DNA from: Gammaproteobacteria bacterium | GTDB lineage: Bacteria; Pseudomonadota; Gammaproteobacteria; Steroidobacterales; Steroidobacteraceae | Assembly (NCBI GenBank): GCA_947455595.1 | Contig: CANGOP010000018.1 | Location: 1 to 64,000 of the forward strand | DNA: 64,000 bases | Direction: 5' to 3' | In this document: one piece after another, positions 27,189 through 36,473 of the stretch | Layout: every line of letters begins with the position of its first letter | Position numbering within the stretch: position 1 is the first letter of the stretch | Program-made: the position numbers and the translations under genes | The notes under the pieces: generated by a model | What the model saw: the letters and a program-made list of their open reading frames with translations, nothing else | The model's database searches: none | What the model was told of the DNA's origin: nothing

Positions 27189-28691
27189 ATGTCGAACCCC
27201 TCACCTGACGTACCCGCTATGGATTGCGACTTGCTCGTTGTGGGGGGCGGGATCAATGGGGTGGGTATCGCCCGTGACGCCGTGGGTCGAGGCTACCGAG
27301 TCATTCTCGTTGAGCGCGATGACTTGGCCTCCCACACCTCGTCGGCCAGCACCAAGCTGATTCATGGCGGATTACGGTATCTCGAGCACTACGAGTTCAC
27401 GCTGGTCCGCAAAGCTCTGGCCGAGCGAGAAGTCCTTCTAGCCGCCGCGCCCCACATCACATGGCCGCTACGATTTGTCCTGCCCCATGAACCGCACCTG
27501 CGTCCGGCGTGGCTGATCAGAGCCGGGCTGTTTCTTTACGATCACTTGGCCCGTCGGAAGCGACTACCGGCGTCGCGCAGCATCAACTTAGCAGAACATG
27601 TAGCCGGCGCCCCTTTGCGCCAGACCCACCGTCGTGGCTTTATTTATTCAGACATGTGGGTCGATGACGCGCGATTGGTCGTGCTCAATGCGCTGGACGC
27701 CCACGAGCGGGGAGCCCGAATTCTGACGCGCACGCCCTGCCAGGAGATACGACGCGAGGGCGACTATTGGATCGCGACGCTCACCGGTCGGCATGCCGGG
27801 ACAGTTCGTGCCCGCGCAATCGTCAATGCCGCTGGACCTTGGGCCGATCGATTTCTCGCCACCGCTTCGCCGATTCGCCCGCGCCATTCGGTGCGCCTAG
27901 TGAAGGGCAGTCATATCATCGTACCGCGACTGTTCGAACACGAATACGCTTACATCTTTCAGAACGCAGATCGGCGAATTGTGTTCGCAATCCCCTATGA
28001 GCATGACTTCACGCTCATCGGCACGACCGACATTGAATACCACGGTGATCCTGCTAGCGTTGCGATCGATCGTCAGGAGACTGACTATCTCTGCCGATTG
28101 GCAAGCGACTATTTCAATCGCTCCGTGACGCCCGCCGATGTTGTAGCGGCCTATTCAGGCGTACGTCCCCTGTTGGAAGATGAATCCTCCGACCCGTCCG
28201 CAGTTACCCGCGATTACACTCTGGATTTGAATACCGAGGGCGCGCCATTGCTGTCCGTTTTTGGCGGCAAGATCACGACGTACCGCCGCCTCGCCGAACA
28301 GGCAATGTTCGTATTGGGCAATGCGCTGGACCAACCCGGCACCTCCTGGACGGCTGAGGTGCCGCTGCCCGGGGGTGATATACCCGATGGCAACGCATCC
28401 ACCTATCGCCGACAATTGCATGCGCGCTTTCCAACACTCCCGCCCCGCTTCATCGACCGCATCGTGCGTTCCTACGGCACGCGTGCTGAACGCTGGCTGG
28501 GGGACGGCAGCGAGGCGGCGCTTGGAACCGAGATCGTTCCAGGCCTATTTGAAGCAGAACTGCGCTATCTCGTGTCACAAGAATGGGCACTGACCGCTGA
28601 AGACATCTTGCGTCGCCGCAGCAAATTAGGCCTGCACTTGCCACCAGATGCGGAGCAAATCGTAGACAACTGGATCGCCCACCACACCTGA
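27189..28691 (+). CDS. glpD: aerobic glycerol-3-phosphate dehydrogenase
   Basis: A 500-residue FAD enzyme that oxidises sn-glycerol-3-phosphate to dihydroxyacetone phosphate at the inner membrane and reduces quinone. It shows the FAD site DLLVVGGGINGVGIARDAVGRG, the family motif SSASTKLIHGGLRYLE, and IGTTDIEYHGDP. The C-terminal DAO_C domain runs from about residue 380 to the end. It is 14 bp ahead of glpK, so the pair forms a glycerol operon. No glpF or glpR is visible in the window. Confidence 0.96.
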   Translation: MSNPSPDVPAMDCDLLVVGGGINGVGIARDAVGRGYRVILVERDDLASHTSSASTKLIHGGLRYLEHYEFTLVRKALAEREVLLAAAPHITWPLRFVLPHEPHLRPAWLIRAGLFLYDHLARRKRLPASRSINLAEHVAGAPLRQTHRRGFIYSDMWVDDARLVVLNALDAHERGARILTRTPCQEIRREGDYWIATLTGRHAGTVRARAIVNAAGPWADRFLATASPIRPRHSVRLVKGSHIIVPRLFEHEYAYIFQNADRRIVFAIPYEHDFTLIGTTDIEYHGDPASVAIDRQETDYLCRLASDYFNRSVTPADVVAAYSGVRPLLEDESSDPSAVTRDYTLDLNTEGAPLLSVFGGKITTYRRLAEQAMFVLGNALDQPGTSWTAEVPLPGGDIPDGNASTYRRQLHARFPTLPPRFIDRIVRSYGTRAERWLGDGSEAALGTEIVPGLFEAELRYLVSQEWALTAEDILRRRSKLGLHLPPDAEQIVDNWIAHHT

Positions 28692-28705
28692 TGTCTGGAG
28701 GCTAA

Positions 28706-30196
28706 ATGACCCGCTACGTGCTTGCCTTGGATCAGGGCACAACCAGCTCGCGCTCCATCTTGTTTGACCACAGTGGCGCAATGGTCGCAATGGCTCAGCA
28801 AGAGTTCACGCAGCATTTCCCATTGCCGGGTCAAGTGGAGCATGACGCCGAGGAAATCTGGACAAGCCAATCAGCCACCATCGCCGAAGTGCTCTCCAAG
28901 GCGGGCGCGAACGGGGGTGACGTGGCCGCCATTGGCATCACCAACCAGCGTGAGACGACGGTCCTCTGGGATCGGACGACGGGGCGACCGGTAGCCCCCG
29001 CGATCGTCTGGCAGGATCGTCGTACGTCATCGCGCTGCGCTGAACTGCGCGACGCGGGCCACGAGACGCGGGTTCGCGCCATCACCGGACTCACGCTCGA
29101 CCCGTATTTCTCGGGCACCAAGCTTGCGTGGCTTCTGGACCAGGTTGTGGACGGTCGTGCGCGTGCTGAGCGTGGCGAACTGCTGTTTGGCACCATTGAC
29201 AGTTGGCTTATCTGGAAGCTGACCGGCGGTGAGACGCACGTCACCGATGTCACCAATGCAAGTCGTACGTTGCTGATGGACCTAGCGACGGGCCGTTGGT
29301 CGCAGGAGATGCTTGAATTACTGAACATACCCGCGGCATGTTTGCCGCGGATCGTGGCCTCTTCATTAGCCGCGAAAGACGCGCCGATCGCGCTGATCGG
29401 GTCTTCGCGTATCCCGATCACCGGCATTGCCGGCGATCAGCAAGCGGCGTTGTTCGGTCAGGCATGCTTCAAACCCGGCATGGCAAAGAATACATATGGA
29501 ACGGGCTGTTTTATGCTGATGCATGCAGGCACCGCACCGCCCGTCTCGCATCACCATCTCCTGTCGACAATGGCGTGGGACCATGGCGGCCGTCATTACG
29601 CGCTTGAAGGGAGCGTCTTTGTCGCAGGCGCCGTTGTCCAATGGTTACGCGATGGCCTTGGATTGATCCGGTCATCGGCGGATGTGGAAGCTTTGGCATC
29701 GAGTGTGCCCGATACAGCGGACGTTTATTTCGTACCCGCTTTTGCCGGCCTTGGCACGCCTTATTGGGACCCGGACGCACGAGGTACGATCGTTGGCCTC
29801 ACACGCGGCACAACAGCAGCCCATCTCGCGCGTGCCGCACTGGAATCAATCGCCTTTCAAAGCGCTGACGTGCTCAGCGCGATGCAGGCGGATGCAGCGC
29901 ACCCATTAGTCGAACTCAGAGTCGACGGCGGCGCAACAGCCAATGACCTACTCATGCAATTCCAAGCGGATCTGCTCGGAGTCGACGTCGTACGCCCCGA
30001 AGTGGCTGAGACGACGGCTCTCGGCGCGGCCTACCTCGCCGGACTGGGTTGCGGATATTGGGCCGACGACGCAGAGGTTGCCGCAAACTGGCGCATCGGG
30101 CGTCGATACACGCCAGGCGCAGGTCAAGCCGCCGCTCAGGCGCGACGTGAACAATGGGCGCGTGCCGTCGAACGTTCGCGTGACTGGGCCCGCTGA
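28706..30196 (+). CDS. glpK: glycerol kinase
   Basis: A 496-residue FGGY-family kinase that phosphorylates glycerol with ATP. Diagnostic segments are [18 protein letters not shown] at the start, [48 protein letters not shown], and [29 protein letters not shown] ribosome binding site precedes the ATG. It supplies glycerol-3-phosphate to GlpD encoded just upstream. Confidence 0.97.
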   Translation: MTRYVLALDQGTTSSRSILFDHSGAMVAMAQQEFTQHFPLPGQVEHDAEEIWTSQSATIAEVLSKAGANGGDVAAIGITNQRETTVLWDRTTGRPVAPAIVWQDRRTSSRCAELRDAGHETRVRAITGLTLDPYFSGTKLAWLLDQVVDGRARAERGELLFGTIDSWLIWKLTGGETHVTDVTNASRTLLMDLATGRWSQEMLELLNIPAACLPRIVASSLAAKDAPIALIGSSRIPITGIAGDQQAALFGQACFKPGMAKNTYGTGCFMLMHAGTAPPVSHHHLLSTMAWDHGGRHYALEGSVFVAGAVVQWLRDGLGLIRSSADVEALASSVPDTADVYFVPAFAGLGTPYWDPDARGTIVGLTRGTTAAHLARAALESIAFQSADVLSAMQADAAHPLVELRVDGGATANDLLMQFQADLLGVDVVRPEVAETTALGAAYLAGLGCGYWADDAEVAANWRIGRRYTPGAGQAAAQARREQWARAVERSRDWAR

Positions 30197-30215
30197 TCGC
30201 GTTCAGCGGGTCCCA
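30185..30215. terminator. hairpin over the glpK stop and the MgtC gene stop
   Basis: Arms tgggcccgctga and tcagcgggtccca (one bulged base) around a 6-base loop. It covers the 3' ends of the two convergent genes, whose stops are only 6 bp apart. It lacks a U-tract, so it may be an mRNA end structure rather than a classical terminator. Confidence 0.4.
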
Positions 30216-30679
30216 TGCTCTTCGTCATCCTCAGGATCTGTGCCGAACACTCGCTCGGCAAAGTGTTCAATGGGACGGCCAAAGATCAAGATAAACAGTG
30301 CAAATGCGAGCAGCGCGCCGGTGAGTACCCAGAGGCCTAGACCCGACAAGACCGACAATCCAGCCACGAACCAAACCGCGGCAGCCGAGGTGAGGCCCGT
30401 AATGCGCCCGACGTCGGTACGGCGCAGAATCACGCCGCCGCCCAGAAAACCCACGCCGGCCATAATTCCTTGAACCACTCGAGACAGTGATTCCGCACCA
30501 CCGCCCGCTAACAGGATGCCGATGGTCAATCCCGCAGTAGACAGTGCGACGAGACCATAAGTTCTCAGACCCGCACCCTGGTGGTGCAGATTGCGGTTCA
30601 GACCCACGAGGCACCCGGAGATACCGGCTGCGGCCAACCGCATGAGGATGTCTCCCAGTCCCAAAACTTCGACGGCCAT
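30203..30679 (-). CDS. MgtC/SapB family membrane protein
   Basis: A 158-residue protein with four to five membrane helices. The MgtC core is clear: AGISGCLVGLNRN, GAGLRTYGLVALSTA, IMAGVGFLGGGVILRR and GLTSAAAVWFVAGLS. The acidic C-terminus ends EDDEEH. MgtC proteins inhibit F-type ATP synthase or aid survival at low magnesium or low phosphate in some pathogens; in free-living bacteria the role is uncertain. The ATG at 30679 has AAGGAG 6 bases upstream. Confidence 0.88.
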   Translation of the reverse strand: MAVEVLGLGDILMRLAAAGISGCLVGLNRNLHHQGAGLRTYGLVALSTAGLTIGILLAGGGAESLSRVVQGIMAGVGFLGGGVILRRTDVGRITGLTSAAAVWFVAGLSVLSGLGLWVLTGALLAFALFILIFGRPIEHFAERVFGTDPEDDEEHGTR

Positions 30680-30820
30680 GTCATTCTCCTTACCGACTGA
30701 CGCTAAACCCATCGTAGACATGACGGATGGGTTAAGTTGTTGCAAGGTTCGCGCTATCCGGCCTAATCCAGTGCAGGTTAATCGCACGCTGGACAGTGTA
30801 CCGGCCGTGGAGGAAATCGT

Positions 30821-32971
30821 ATGAACAGGTTACTGAGCACCCCCCGTCGTTGGCTAACTGCCGCCTGTCTTGGATGGCTATTGGTCAGCGCAGCCGCGTT
30901 GGCAGACGCCGACAGGGATCCGCCGGGGCGCGTCGCTCGCGTCAATCTGGCCGAGGGCCGTGTTGCCGTTCAACCAAGTGGCGCCATCAACTGGGTGGAT
31001 GACGTCGCCAATCGACCGTTGACCACGGGCGATCGTGTCTGGGCTGATCCGAACGCACGTGCCGAGTTACATATCGGTAGCACAGCCATCCGGCTCGGTG
31101 CGGAAACAGGGATCACGCTGGGAACGATCGACGACCATGCGGCGCATCTGCAATTGAGCGCTGGATCTGTGCAAGTTCGTGTACGAGCACTCGGTCCAGA
31201 TGACACGTTTGAGATCGCCACTCCTTTCGCCACAGTCGCCATCCTGACGCCGGGCAGCTTCAGAGTTGATGTCACGCCGCGCGGTGATGAACTGCGAGTA
31301 GCCGTCTCCGACGGTCAAGTCGCCGTGACCGACGGCAGTGGGGAGACAACGGTCGGTGGCGGGCACGAGGGCCTCTTCCATGGCGCGGTTGCCGCAGCCG
31401 AGACCAACCGCCTTGCCCGTGCCGATGGGCTGGACCAATGGGCAGCGGACCGTGATCAGCGCGAAGATCGCGCCGTGTCGACTCGTTACGTGTCGCGTGA
31501 AGTCATCGGCTACGAAGACCTCGATGATTACGGCACATGGCAAGTTGTGGATGAATACGGCCCCATCTGGCGCCCGAATGTCGCCTACGGCTGGAGCCCC
31601 TACCGTCAAGGTCACTGGATCTGGGTCAGCCCGTGGGGTTGGACATGGATTGATGATGCACCTTGGGGCTTCGCACCCTTCCACTACGGTCGTTGGGTCA
31701 ACTGGCGCGGAAGTTGGTGCTGGACGCCCGGCCCTCGACACCACACTCCCTACTACGCACCGGCCCTGGTGGGCTGGGTCGGCGGCTTCAGCGTGGGTGT
31801 CGCGATCGGCGGACCGCCGGTCGCCTGGTTCCCGCTCGGCTGGAATGAGGTCTATGTGCCGTCGTACCGCTCCTCGCGGCAGTACGTCCAAAACGTCAAC
31901 ATCACGAACATTCAGGTCAATAACGTTACGGTGAACGAGTACTACGACCGAGCCCGCGGTGACCGAGACGACCGTCGTCGCGACGCACCGCACGATTACC
32001 GAAACTACGGGATTTCCGGAGCCGTGGTGTCGACCACTCGCTCGGCCTTCTCGTCAGGCCAACCGGTTAATGCCCACCCCGCAGACCTACCTCGCGTGAA
32101 CCGCCCGCACGTTGACCACCTCGCGCCGGACGTCGCGCCAACACCGCAAAGCTATGGTCGCCCGGCTGGGATCGCACCGCGACAGGACGTGTTTTCCCGC
32201 CCGGTGATGGGCTCGGGCATGCCATCCGAGGGCGTCCGCCCAGACGGACGTGTCATGCCCCCGCGCGCGCCGGACTATCGCCCGCCGGTAATCATGGCCC
32301 CCGGGGCAGTGACCGCGCCCACGCCCGAGAACCGGGCAGCTCCGGTCAGGCCGGAGTGGAGAGGCAACCCGCCAGCGGTGCCGACGAATCGCAACCCGGC
32401 CGTCGTGCCAACTCCCGACTATCGGCCACCGGCGACCCCGAACCCCGAGAATCGCACGACGCCACCCCGCCCGGATTGGCGGCCAGGCGCCGTACCGGAT
32501 AACCGTCCAGAGCCGGCCACCATCGCCCCAGACTACCGCCCGCCCAGTCAGCCACGGTTTACGGCACCGGCAACGCCGGCGCCGAGCCCGGAAAATCGCT
32601 ATACGCCACCCCGGGCCGACTGGCGCCCGAGTGCGCCCGACAATCGGTCGGAACCAACGCCGATCCCGGACTATCGGCCGGCGCCGGTCAATGCGCCGTC
32701 CAACATACGGCCTGAGCCACCGCCGAGCGAAAATCGTTACTCACCGCCGCCACGAAATGAGTGGCGACCGGAGCCCGCGCAACCCACCGAGCGACCGTAC
32801 GAGGCGCCTCGGGCTCAGGAATACCGTCCAGCCCCAATCCCCCAAGCCGCGCCTCCACCGGTCATGCGTGACTACCGCCCCCCGGCACCGCCGCCGGCCG
32901 CGGCACCGCCGGCACAACGGCAGCCATCGGCACCCCCGCCGAAAGACGACCGGCGCGATCGACCTCATTGA
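30821..32971 (+). CDS. secreted FecR-domain/DUF6600 protein with proline-rich repeat tail
   Basis: A 716-residue exported protein. A signal peptide (residues 1-29, ending AAALAD) is followed by a FecR-like beta domain (about residues 40-190, with ATPFATVAILTPGSFRVDV). A DUF6600 region comes next (about residues 225-330), rich in tyrosine and tryptophan with repeats such as YGPIWRPNVAYGWSPYRQG and the HWIWVSPWGWTW segment. The last 230 residues are proline-rich with repeated DYRPP, ENR and PPRxxWRP units. No transmembrane anchor is seen. It may be a surface or periplasmic matrix-binding protein; no function is established. Confidence 0.82.
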   Translation: MNRLLSTPRRWLTAACLGWLLVSAAALADADRDPPGRVARVNLAEGRVAVQPSGAINWVDDVANRPLTTGDRVWADPNARAELHIGSTAIRLGAETGITLGTIDDHAAHLQLSAGSVQVRVRALGPDDTFEIATPFATVAILTPGSFRVDVTPRGDELRVAVSDGQVAVTDGSGETTVGGGHEGLFHGAVAAAETNRLARADGLDQWAADRDQREDRAVSTRYVSREVIGYEDLDDYGTWQVVDEYGPIWRPNVAYGWSPYRQGHWIWVSPWGWTWIDDAPWGFAPFHYGRWVNWRGSWCWTPGPRHHTPYYAPALVGWVGGFSVGVAIGGPPVAWFPLGWNEVYVPSYRSSRQYVQNVNITNIQVNNVTVNEYYDRARGDRDDRRRDAPHDYRNYGISGAVVSTTRSAFSSGQPVNAHPADLPRVNRPHVDHLAPDVAPTPQSYGRPAGIAPRQDVFSRPVMGSGMPSEGVRPDGRVMPPRAPDYRPPVIMAPGAVTAPTPENRAAPVRPEWRGNPPAVPTNRNPAVVPTPDYRPPATPNPENRTTPPRPDWRPGAVPDNRPEPATIAPDYRPPSQPRFTAPATPAPSPENRYTPPRADWRPSAPDNRSEPTPIPDYRPAPVNAPSNIRPEPPPSENRYSPPPRNEWRPEPAQPTERPYEAPRAQEYRPAPIPQAAPPPVMRDYRPPAPPPAAAPPAQRQPSAPPPKDDRRDRPH
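32272..32900 (+). repeat. in-frame degenerate proline-rich repeats
   Basis: Within the DUF6600 gene the sequence encodes about four degenerate copies of a roughly 50-residue unit ordered DYRPP - ENR - PPR - (D/E)WRP - NR. Partial copies continue towards the end. Spacing varies, so the copies have diverged and are not exact tandem DNA repeats. Confidence 0.75.
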
Positions 32972-32997
32972 AACGCTGAGCGCTGCGGTCTTGGTAT

Positions 32998-33022
32998 CCT
33001 GCGGGCGCGACATGCCCGCAGG
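32998..33022 (+). promoter_or_regulatory. hairpin abutting the cupin gene's ribosome binding site
   Basis: A perfect 9-bp stem (cctgcgggc / gcccgcagg) with a 7-base loop. Its 3' arm contains the first bases of the AGGAG Shine-Dalgarno (33020-33024), which lies 6 bases before the cupin ATG. It may end the upstream transcript or limit translation of the cupin. Confidence 0.5.
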
Positions 33023-33030
33023 AGCCCTTC

Positions 33031-33411
33031 ATGAAGACACTCATCGAAAAAATCCACACGCACCATGACCAACGAGGCTCTTTGTTCGAGCCCGGCGATG
33101 AATCGCATCTAGCCGGCAAGCGCAACCTGCACGTCGTCTTAACGGAACCCGGCTACGTCCGTGGCAATCATCGCCACATCGTGGGTACGGAGATTACGGT
33201 GATCACGGGACCCTCACTCGCTCGACTACGCGAGGACGGCGTAGATCACGATATTGAAATCCCAAGCGGCGAAACGTGGCGTTTCACCATCCCACCCGGT
33301 GTGACCCATGCTTTTAAAAACACGGGGCAATCATTGATGGTTCTGGTGGGGATCAATACCGAAGCACATGATCCTGCCCAACCAGACGCCGTGCGCGAAG
33401 AAATCCTCTAA
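33031..33411 (+). CDS. cupin-fold protein, sugar-epimerase-like
   Basis: A 126-residue single cupin. The DQRGSLFE segment and the metal-ligand pattern GNHRHIVGTEITVITG, followed by PPGVTHAFKNTG, resemble the small cupins related to dTDP-4-dehydrorhamnose 3,5-epimerase and to the CapF C-terminal domain. The reaction is not predictable; no sugar-nucleotide genes are near. The start has AGGAG at 6 bases. It converges with a small membrane-protein ORF. Confidence 0.8.
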   Translation: MKTLIEKIHTHHDQRGSLFEPGDESHLAGKRNLHVVLTEPGYVRGNHRHIVGTEITVITGPSLARLREDGVDHDIEIPSGETWRFTIPPGVTHAFKNTGQSLMVLVGINTEAHDPAQPDAVREEIL

Positions 33412-33596
33412 GGGGACCGGCCAGCCCGGCCTTCGCGCCGGGCTACTCGCACGGTCATCGCGATGAACACCCCGACGACCGCCAACAGAACGGCCATCAA
33501 TACCGCCAGCCACGCATGAAAGCGCCAAGCTTCCCGTAACCCGGCAATGACGCCAACCGGCGTCGAAATCAGAAGTAGCGGCTTGGCAATACGCAT
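33408..33596 (-). CDS. putative small two-helix membrane protein
   Basis: A 62-residue ORF, with hydrophobic segments KPLLLISTPVGVIAGL and WLAVLMAVLLAVVGVFIAMTV and a basic tail. The ATG at 33596 begins at the first helix and has only a weak ribosome binding site; an upstream start would lengthen it to 87 residues. The amphipathic hydrophobic pattern with a positively charged end looks like a real inner-membrane peptide. No family recognised. Confidence 0.5.
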   Translation of the reverse strand: MRIAKPLLLISTPVGVIAGLREAWRFHAWLAVLMAVLLAVVGVFIAMTVRVARREGRAGRSP

Positions 33597-33705
33597 AACA
33601 GGACCCAGCCTTCGGATGATGAAGAATAGTTTAGCGCGGTTGATGTAGTGAGAGCCCCCTCGGGCTATCATCGGCGGTTTCTACAGCAGTGCGCGCGAGG
33701 CTTTC

Positions 33706-35073
33706 ATGGCACACCCCCAACCGATCGATGCGGACCGTCTGCGCACCCTACTGGCTGAACGGGACATTGAACATATCAAGCTGGGGGTATTCGACGGCGA
33801 CGCGATCCTGCGGGGTAAATACGTATCCCGAGACAAGTTCCTGAGTTCCCTTAACAAGGGCTTGGGATTTTGCGACGTGGTCCTCGGTTGGGACTCGAAC
33901 GATCAACTCTTCGATAACGTCAAATACACCGGCTGGCATACGGCGTATCCCGACGCACCCATTCGGGTGCTGCCGGAAACGTTCCGTGATATCCCATTCG
34001 AACCGCGCACTGCGCTGGTGTTGGGAGAATTCTCAGGGCGTGCCGAGGCAGTCTGCCCTCGCGGAACCCTGCGTCGCGTGCTCGCGCGAGCCAAGAATCT
34101 CGGCTACGACGTCAACGCGTCAGCCGAATTCGAGTTCTTCATGTTTGAGGAAACACCTGATTCTGTGCGGGAAAAAGGCTTCCGCAATCTGAAGCCCATG
34201 ACGCCCGGCTTTTTTGGTTACTCCGTCCTGCGCAATTCCGTCCATGCCGAGCTCTACCAAGAGCTGTTGGATCTGGCTCAGGCTATGCGCTTTCCGATCG
34301 AGGGACTGCACACAGAAACGGGCCCCGGTGTTCTCGAAGCCGCCTTGGCATATACCGATGCGCTCGAAGCCGCTGACCGAGCCGCCTTGTTTAAGACCTT
34401 TACCAAAGTACTGGCACAGCGGCACGGCTTGATGGCGACCTTCATGGCCAAATGGTCGAACGACTATCCAGGACAAAGCGGGCACCTGCACGTCTCTCTC
34501 AAGCGCAGCGATGGCAGCTCCGTCTTTCATGACGCGTCGAAGTCAGACGAAATGACCGACGAAATGCGCTGGTTCATCGGCGGACAACAGGCGTTGATGC
34601 CGGAACTACTCTCGATGGTCGCCTGCACAGTCAATAGCTATTCCCGACTCGTGCCGGGATACTGGGCCCCAACGTCAGCGACCTGGGGCATTGAGAACCG
34701 CACGACAGCGCTGCGGGTCATCAAGGGCGGGCCTCACAGTCAGCGCGTCGAATATCGTATCGCGGCTGCCGACATCAACCCGTACATCGCTCTCGCGGCA
34801 GCGATTGGTTCAGGCCTCTGGGGCATTGAAAATCGGATTGAGCCGGATGCCCCCATTGTCGGCAACGCCTATGATCGCGAGCATCCGAAGAAGCGGCGCC
34901 TACCAGGCACCCTATGGGAAGCCTCCGAGCGCCTACTGGCTTCAAAGGCTGCACGCTCCCTCTTTGGCGACGAATTCGTCGAACATCATGCTGCTACGCG
35001 GCAGTGGGAAGAACGCGAATTCCGTAAAGCCATCACGAGCTGGGAACTATCCCGTTACTTCGAAATCATCTGA
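33706..35073 (+). CDS. glutamine-synthetase-like gamma-glutamylamide ligase (PuuA/GlnA4 type)
   Basis: A 455-residue member of the glutamine synthetase superfamily with a beta-grasp domain (FDGDAILRGKYVSRDKF) and catalytic domain (SAEFEFFMFEE, FMAKWSNDYPGQSGHLHVSL, NSYSRLVPGYWAPTSATWGIENRTTALRV, RVEYRIAAADINPY). The divergence from GlnA is typical of enzymes that ligate glutamate to amines such as putrescine (PuuA), ethanolamine (GlnA4) or isopropylamine (IpuC). First gene of a run ald-adh-amidotransferase-permease, so it probably makes a gamma-glutamyl amine as the first step of amine breakdown. The amine is not fixed by sequence; the neighbours suggest an alkanolamine. Confidence 0.88.
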   Translation: MAHPQPIDADRLRTLLAERDIEHIKLGVFDGDAILRGKYVSRDKFLSSLNKGLGFCDVVLGWDSNDQLFDNVKYTGWHTAYPDAPIRVLPETFRDIPFEPRTALVLGEFSGRAEAVCPRGTLRRVLARAKNLGYDVNASAEFEFFMFEETPDSVREKGFRNLKPMTPGFFGYSVLRNSVHAELYQELLDLAQAMRFPIEGLHTETGPGVLEAALAYTDALEAADRAALFKTFTKVLAQRHGLMATFMAKWSNDYPGQSGHLHVSLKRSDGSSVFHDASKSDEMTDEMRWFIGGQQALMPELLSMVACTVNSYSRLVPGYWAPTSATWGIENRTTALRVIKGGPHSQRVEYRIAAADINPYIALAAAIGSGLWGIENRIEPDAPIVGNAYDREHPKKRRLPGTLWEASERLLASKAARSLFGDEFVEHHAATRQWEEREFRKAITSWELSRYFEII

Positions 35074-35081
35074 GACACCCA

Positions 35082-36473
35082 ATGACTGTGATGCAAAAAA
35101 CGATCTCGCCCGTCGACGGTAGTGTCTATGTGGAACGGCCTTTAGCCGGCGTAGCGGAAATCGACGCAGCCCTAACTGACGCGGCCAAGGCGCAACGCGA
35201 TTGGGCCAATCTTGCGATCAGCGAACGCGTCCGTCTTTTGACTCAGGCTGTAGACGCTTTCGTTGCCGAGGCCTCTGGCATCGCCTTGGAGATTAGTTGG
35301 CAGATGGGACGACCCATCGCACATTCTCCAAGCGAGGTGCGTGGGTTCGAAGAGCGCGCTCGGTACATGTTGGCGACGGCCGAGGAGTCATTGGCTGCGG
35401 TCGTTGCGCCTCCGAAGGAGGGGTTCGATCGACGCATTAAGCGAGTTCCGTTGGGCATCGTGGCTGTCGTTGCGCCGTGGAACTATCCCTATCTCACTGC
35501 GGTGAATGCGGTAATCCCTGCCCTGGCGGCGGGCAATGCGGTGGTGTTAAAGCATTCTCACCAAACGCCTCTATGCGCAGAGCGCTTTGCAGCCGCTTTT
35601 GCTGCCGCGGGCTTACCCCAAGGATTGTTCTCGTACCTGCATCTATCGCGCGCCGCTACGGCAGCATTGATGGCAGACCCGCGGGTTGCGCATGTCTGTT
35701 TCACAGGATCGGTGGACGGTGGACGTGCAGTGGTCGCTGCTACAGCGGGCGGGTTTGCGACGTCGGGGCTTGAACTCGGCGGCAAAGATCCCGCTTATGT
35801 TCGTGCGGACGCACGGCTGGAACATGCGATTGATTCGCTCGCCGACGGCGCCTTTTTCAACGCCGGTCAGTCATGCTGCGGCATTAAACGCATTTATGTT
35901 GCGGATGCGCTGTACGACCGCTTCGTTGAAGGCGTCGTTGCCTTTGCTCATGCCTATCAACTCGGATCACCGATTGACCCGAGCACCACACTGGGACCGG
36001 TTGTCCGAACGTCGGCCGCCGACTGGATTCGTGGGCAGGTGGCCGATACTGTGAGGCGCGGCGCGCGACAACTCGTTGAGCAATCGCGTTTTGCCGCTAG
36101 CCAGGCAGGCACGCCCTACCTTGCACCACAGGTACTGGTCGACGTCGATCACAGCATGCCCTTCATGCGCGAAGAGAGCTTCGGGCCTGCCGTTGGCATC
36201 ATGCGTGTGTCCTCTGACGACGAAGCTGTTCGCCTGATGAATGACAGCGACTTCGGCTTGACGTCTGCCGTTTACACAAGCGATGACGACGCAGCGGAGC
36301 GTATCGGCGATGCTCTCGAGACGGGCACCGTGTTCCAAAATCGTTGCGACTATCTGGATCCAGCGCTTGCGTGGACTGGCGTTAAGAATTCCGGCCGTGG
36401 CTGCACGCTCTCGCGCGTGGGCTACGAACAATTGACCCGTCCGAAATCATTTAACCGCAGGACCGTGATATGA
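35082..36473 (+). CDS. NAD(P)-dependent aldehyde dehydrogenase
   Basis: A 463-residue ALDH-superfamily enzyme. It has the NAD-site proline/asparagine (VVAPWNYPYLTAVNAVIPALAAGNAVVLKHS), catalytic Glu231 (LELGGKDPAYV) and nucleophile Cys265 (NAGQSCCGIKR), plus EESFGPAVGIM near the C-terminus. It is shorter than most ALDHs at both ends but complete in motifs. It starts 8 bp after the ligase gene and overlaps the next gene by 4 bp. In the proposed pathway it would oxidise a gamma-glutamyl aminoaldehyde to the acid. Confidence 0.93.
   Translation: MTVMQKTISPVDGSVYVERPLAGVAEIDAALTDAAKAQRDWANLAISERVRLLTQAVDAFVAEASGIALEISWQMGRPIAHSPSEVRGFEERARYMLATAEESLAAVVAPPKEGFDRRIKRVPLGIVAVVAPWNYPYLTAVNAVIPALAAGNAVVLKHSHQTPLCAERFAAAFAAAGLPQGLFSYLHLSRAATAALMADPRVAHVCFTGSVDGGRAVVAATAGGFATSGLELGGKDPAYVRADARLEHAIDSLADGAFFNAGQSCCGIKRIYVADALYDRFVEGVVAFAHAYQLGSPIDPSTTLGPVVRTSAADWIRGQVADTVRRGARQLVEQSRFAASQAGTPYLAPQVLVDVDHSMPFMREESFGPAVGIMRVSSDDEAVRLMNDSDFGLTSAVYTSDDDAAERIGDALETGTVFQNRCDYLDPALAWTGVKNSGRGCTLSRVGYEQLTRPKSFNRRTVI

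Noticed and set aside
31067-31993. Minus-strand ORF of 308 residues inside the DUF6600 gene
   Set aside because: Antisense to a protein with signal peptide, FecR and DUF6600 features; no recognisable domain.
32272-32900. Possible CRISPR or tandem DNA repeat in the DUF6600 gene
   Set aside because: The repeats are degenerate at DNA level, variable in spacing and in frame with a proline-rich protein tail.
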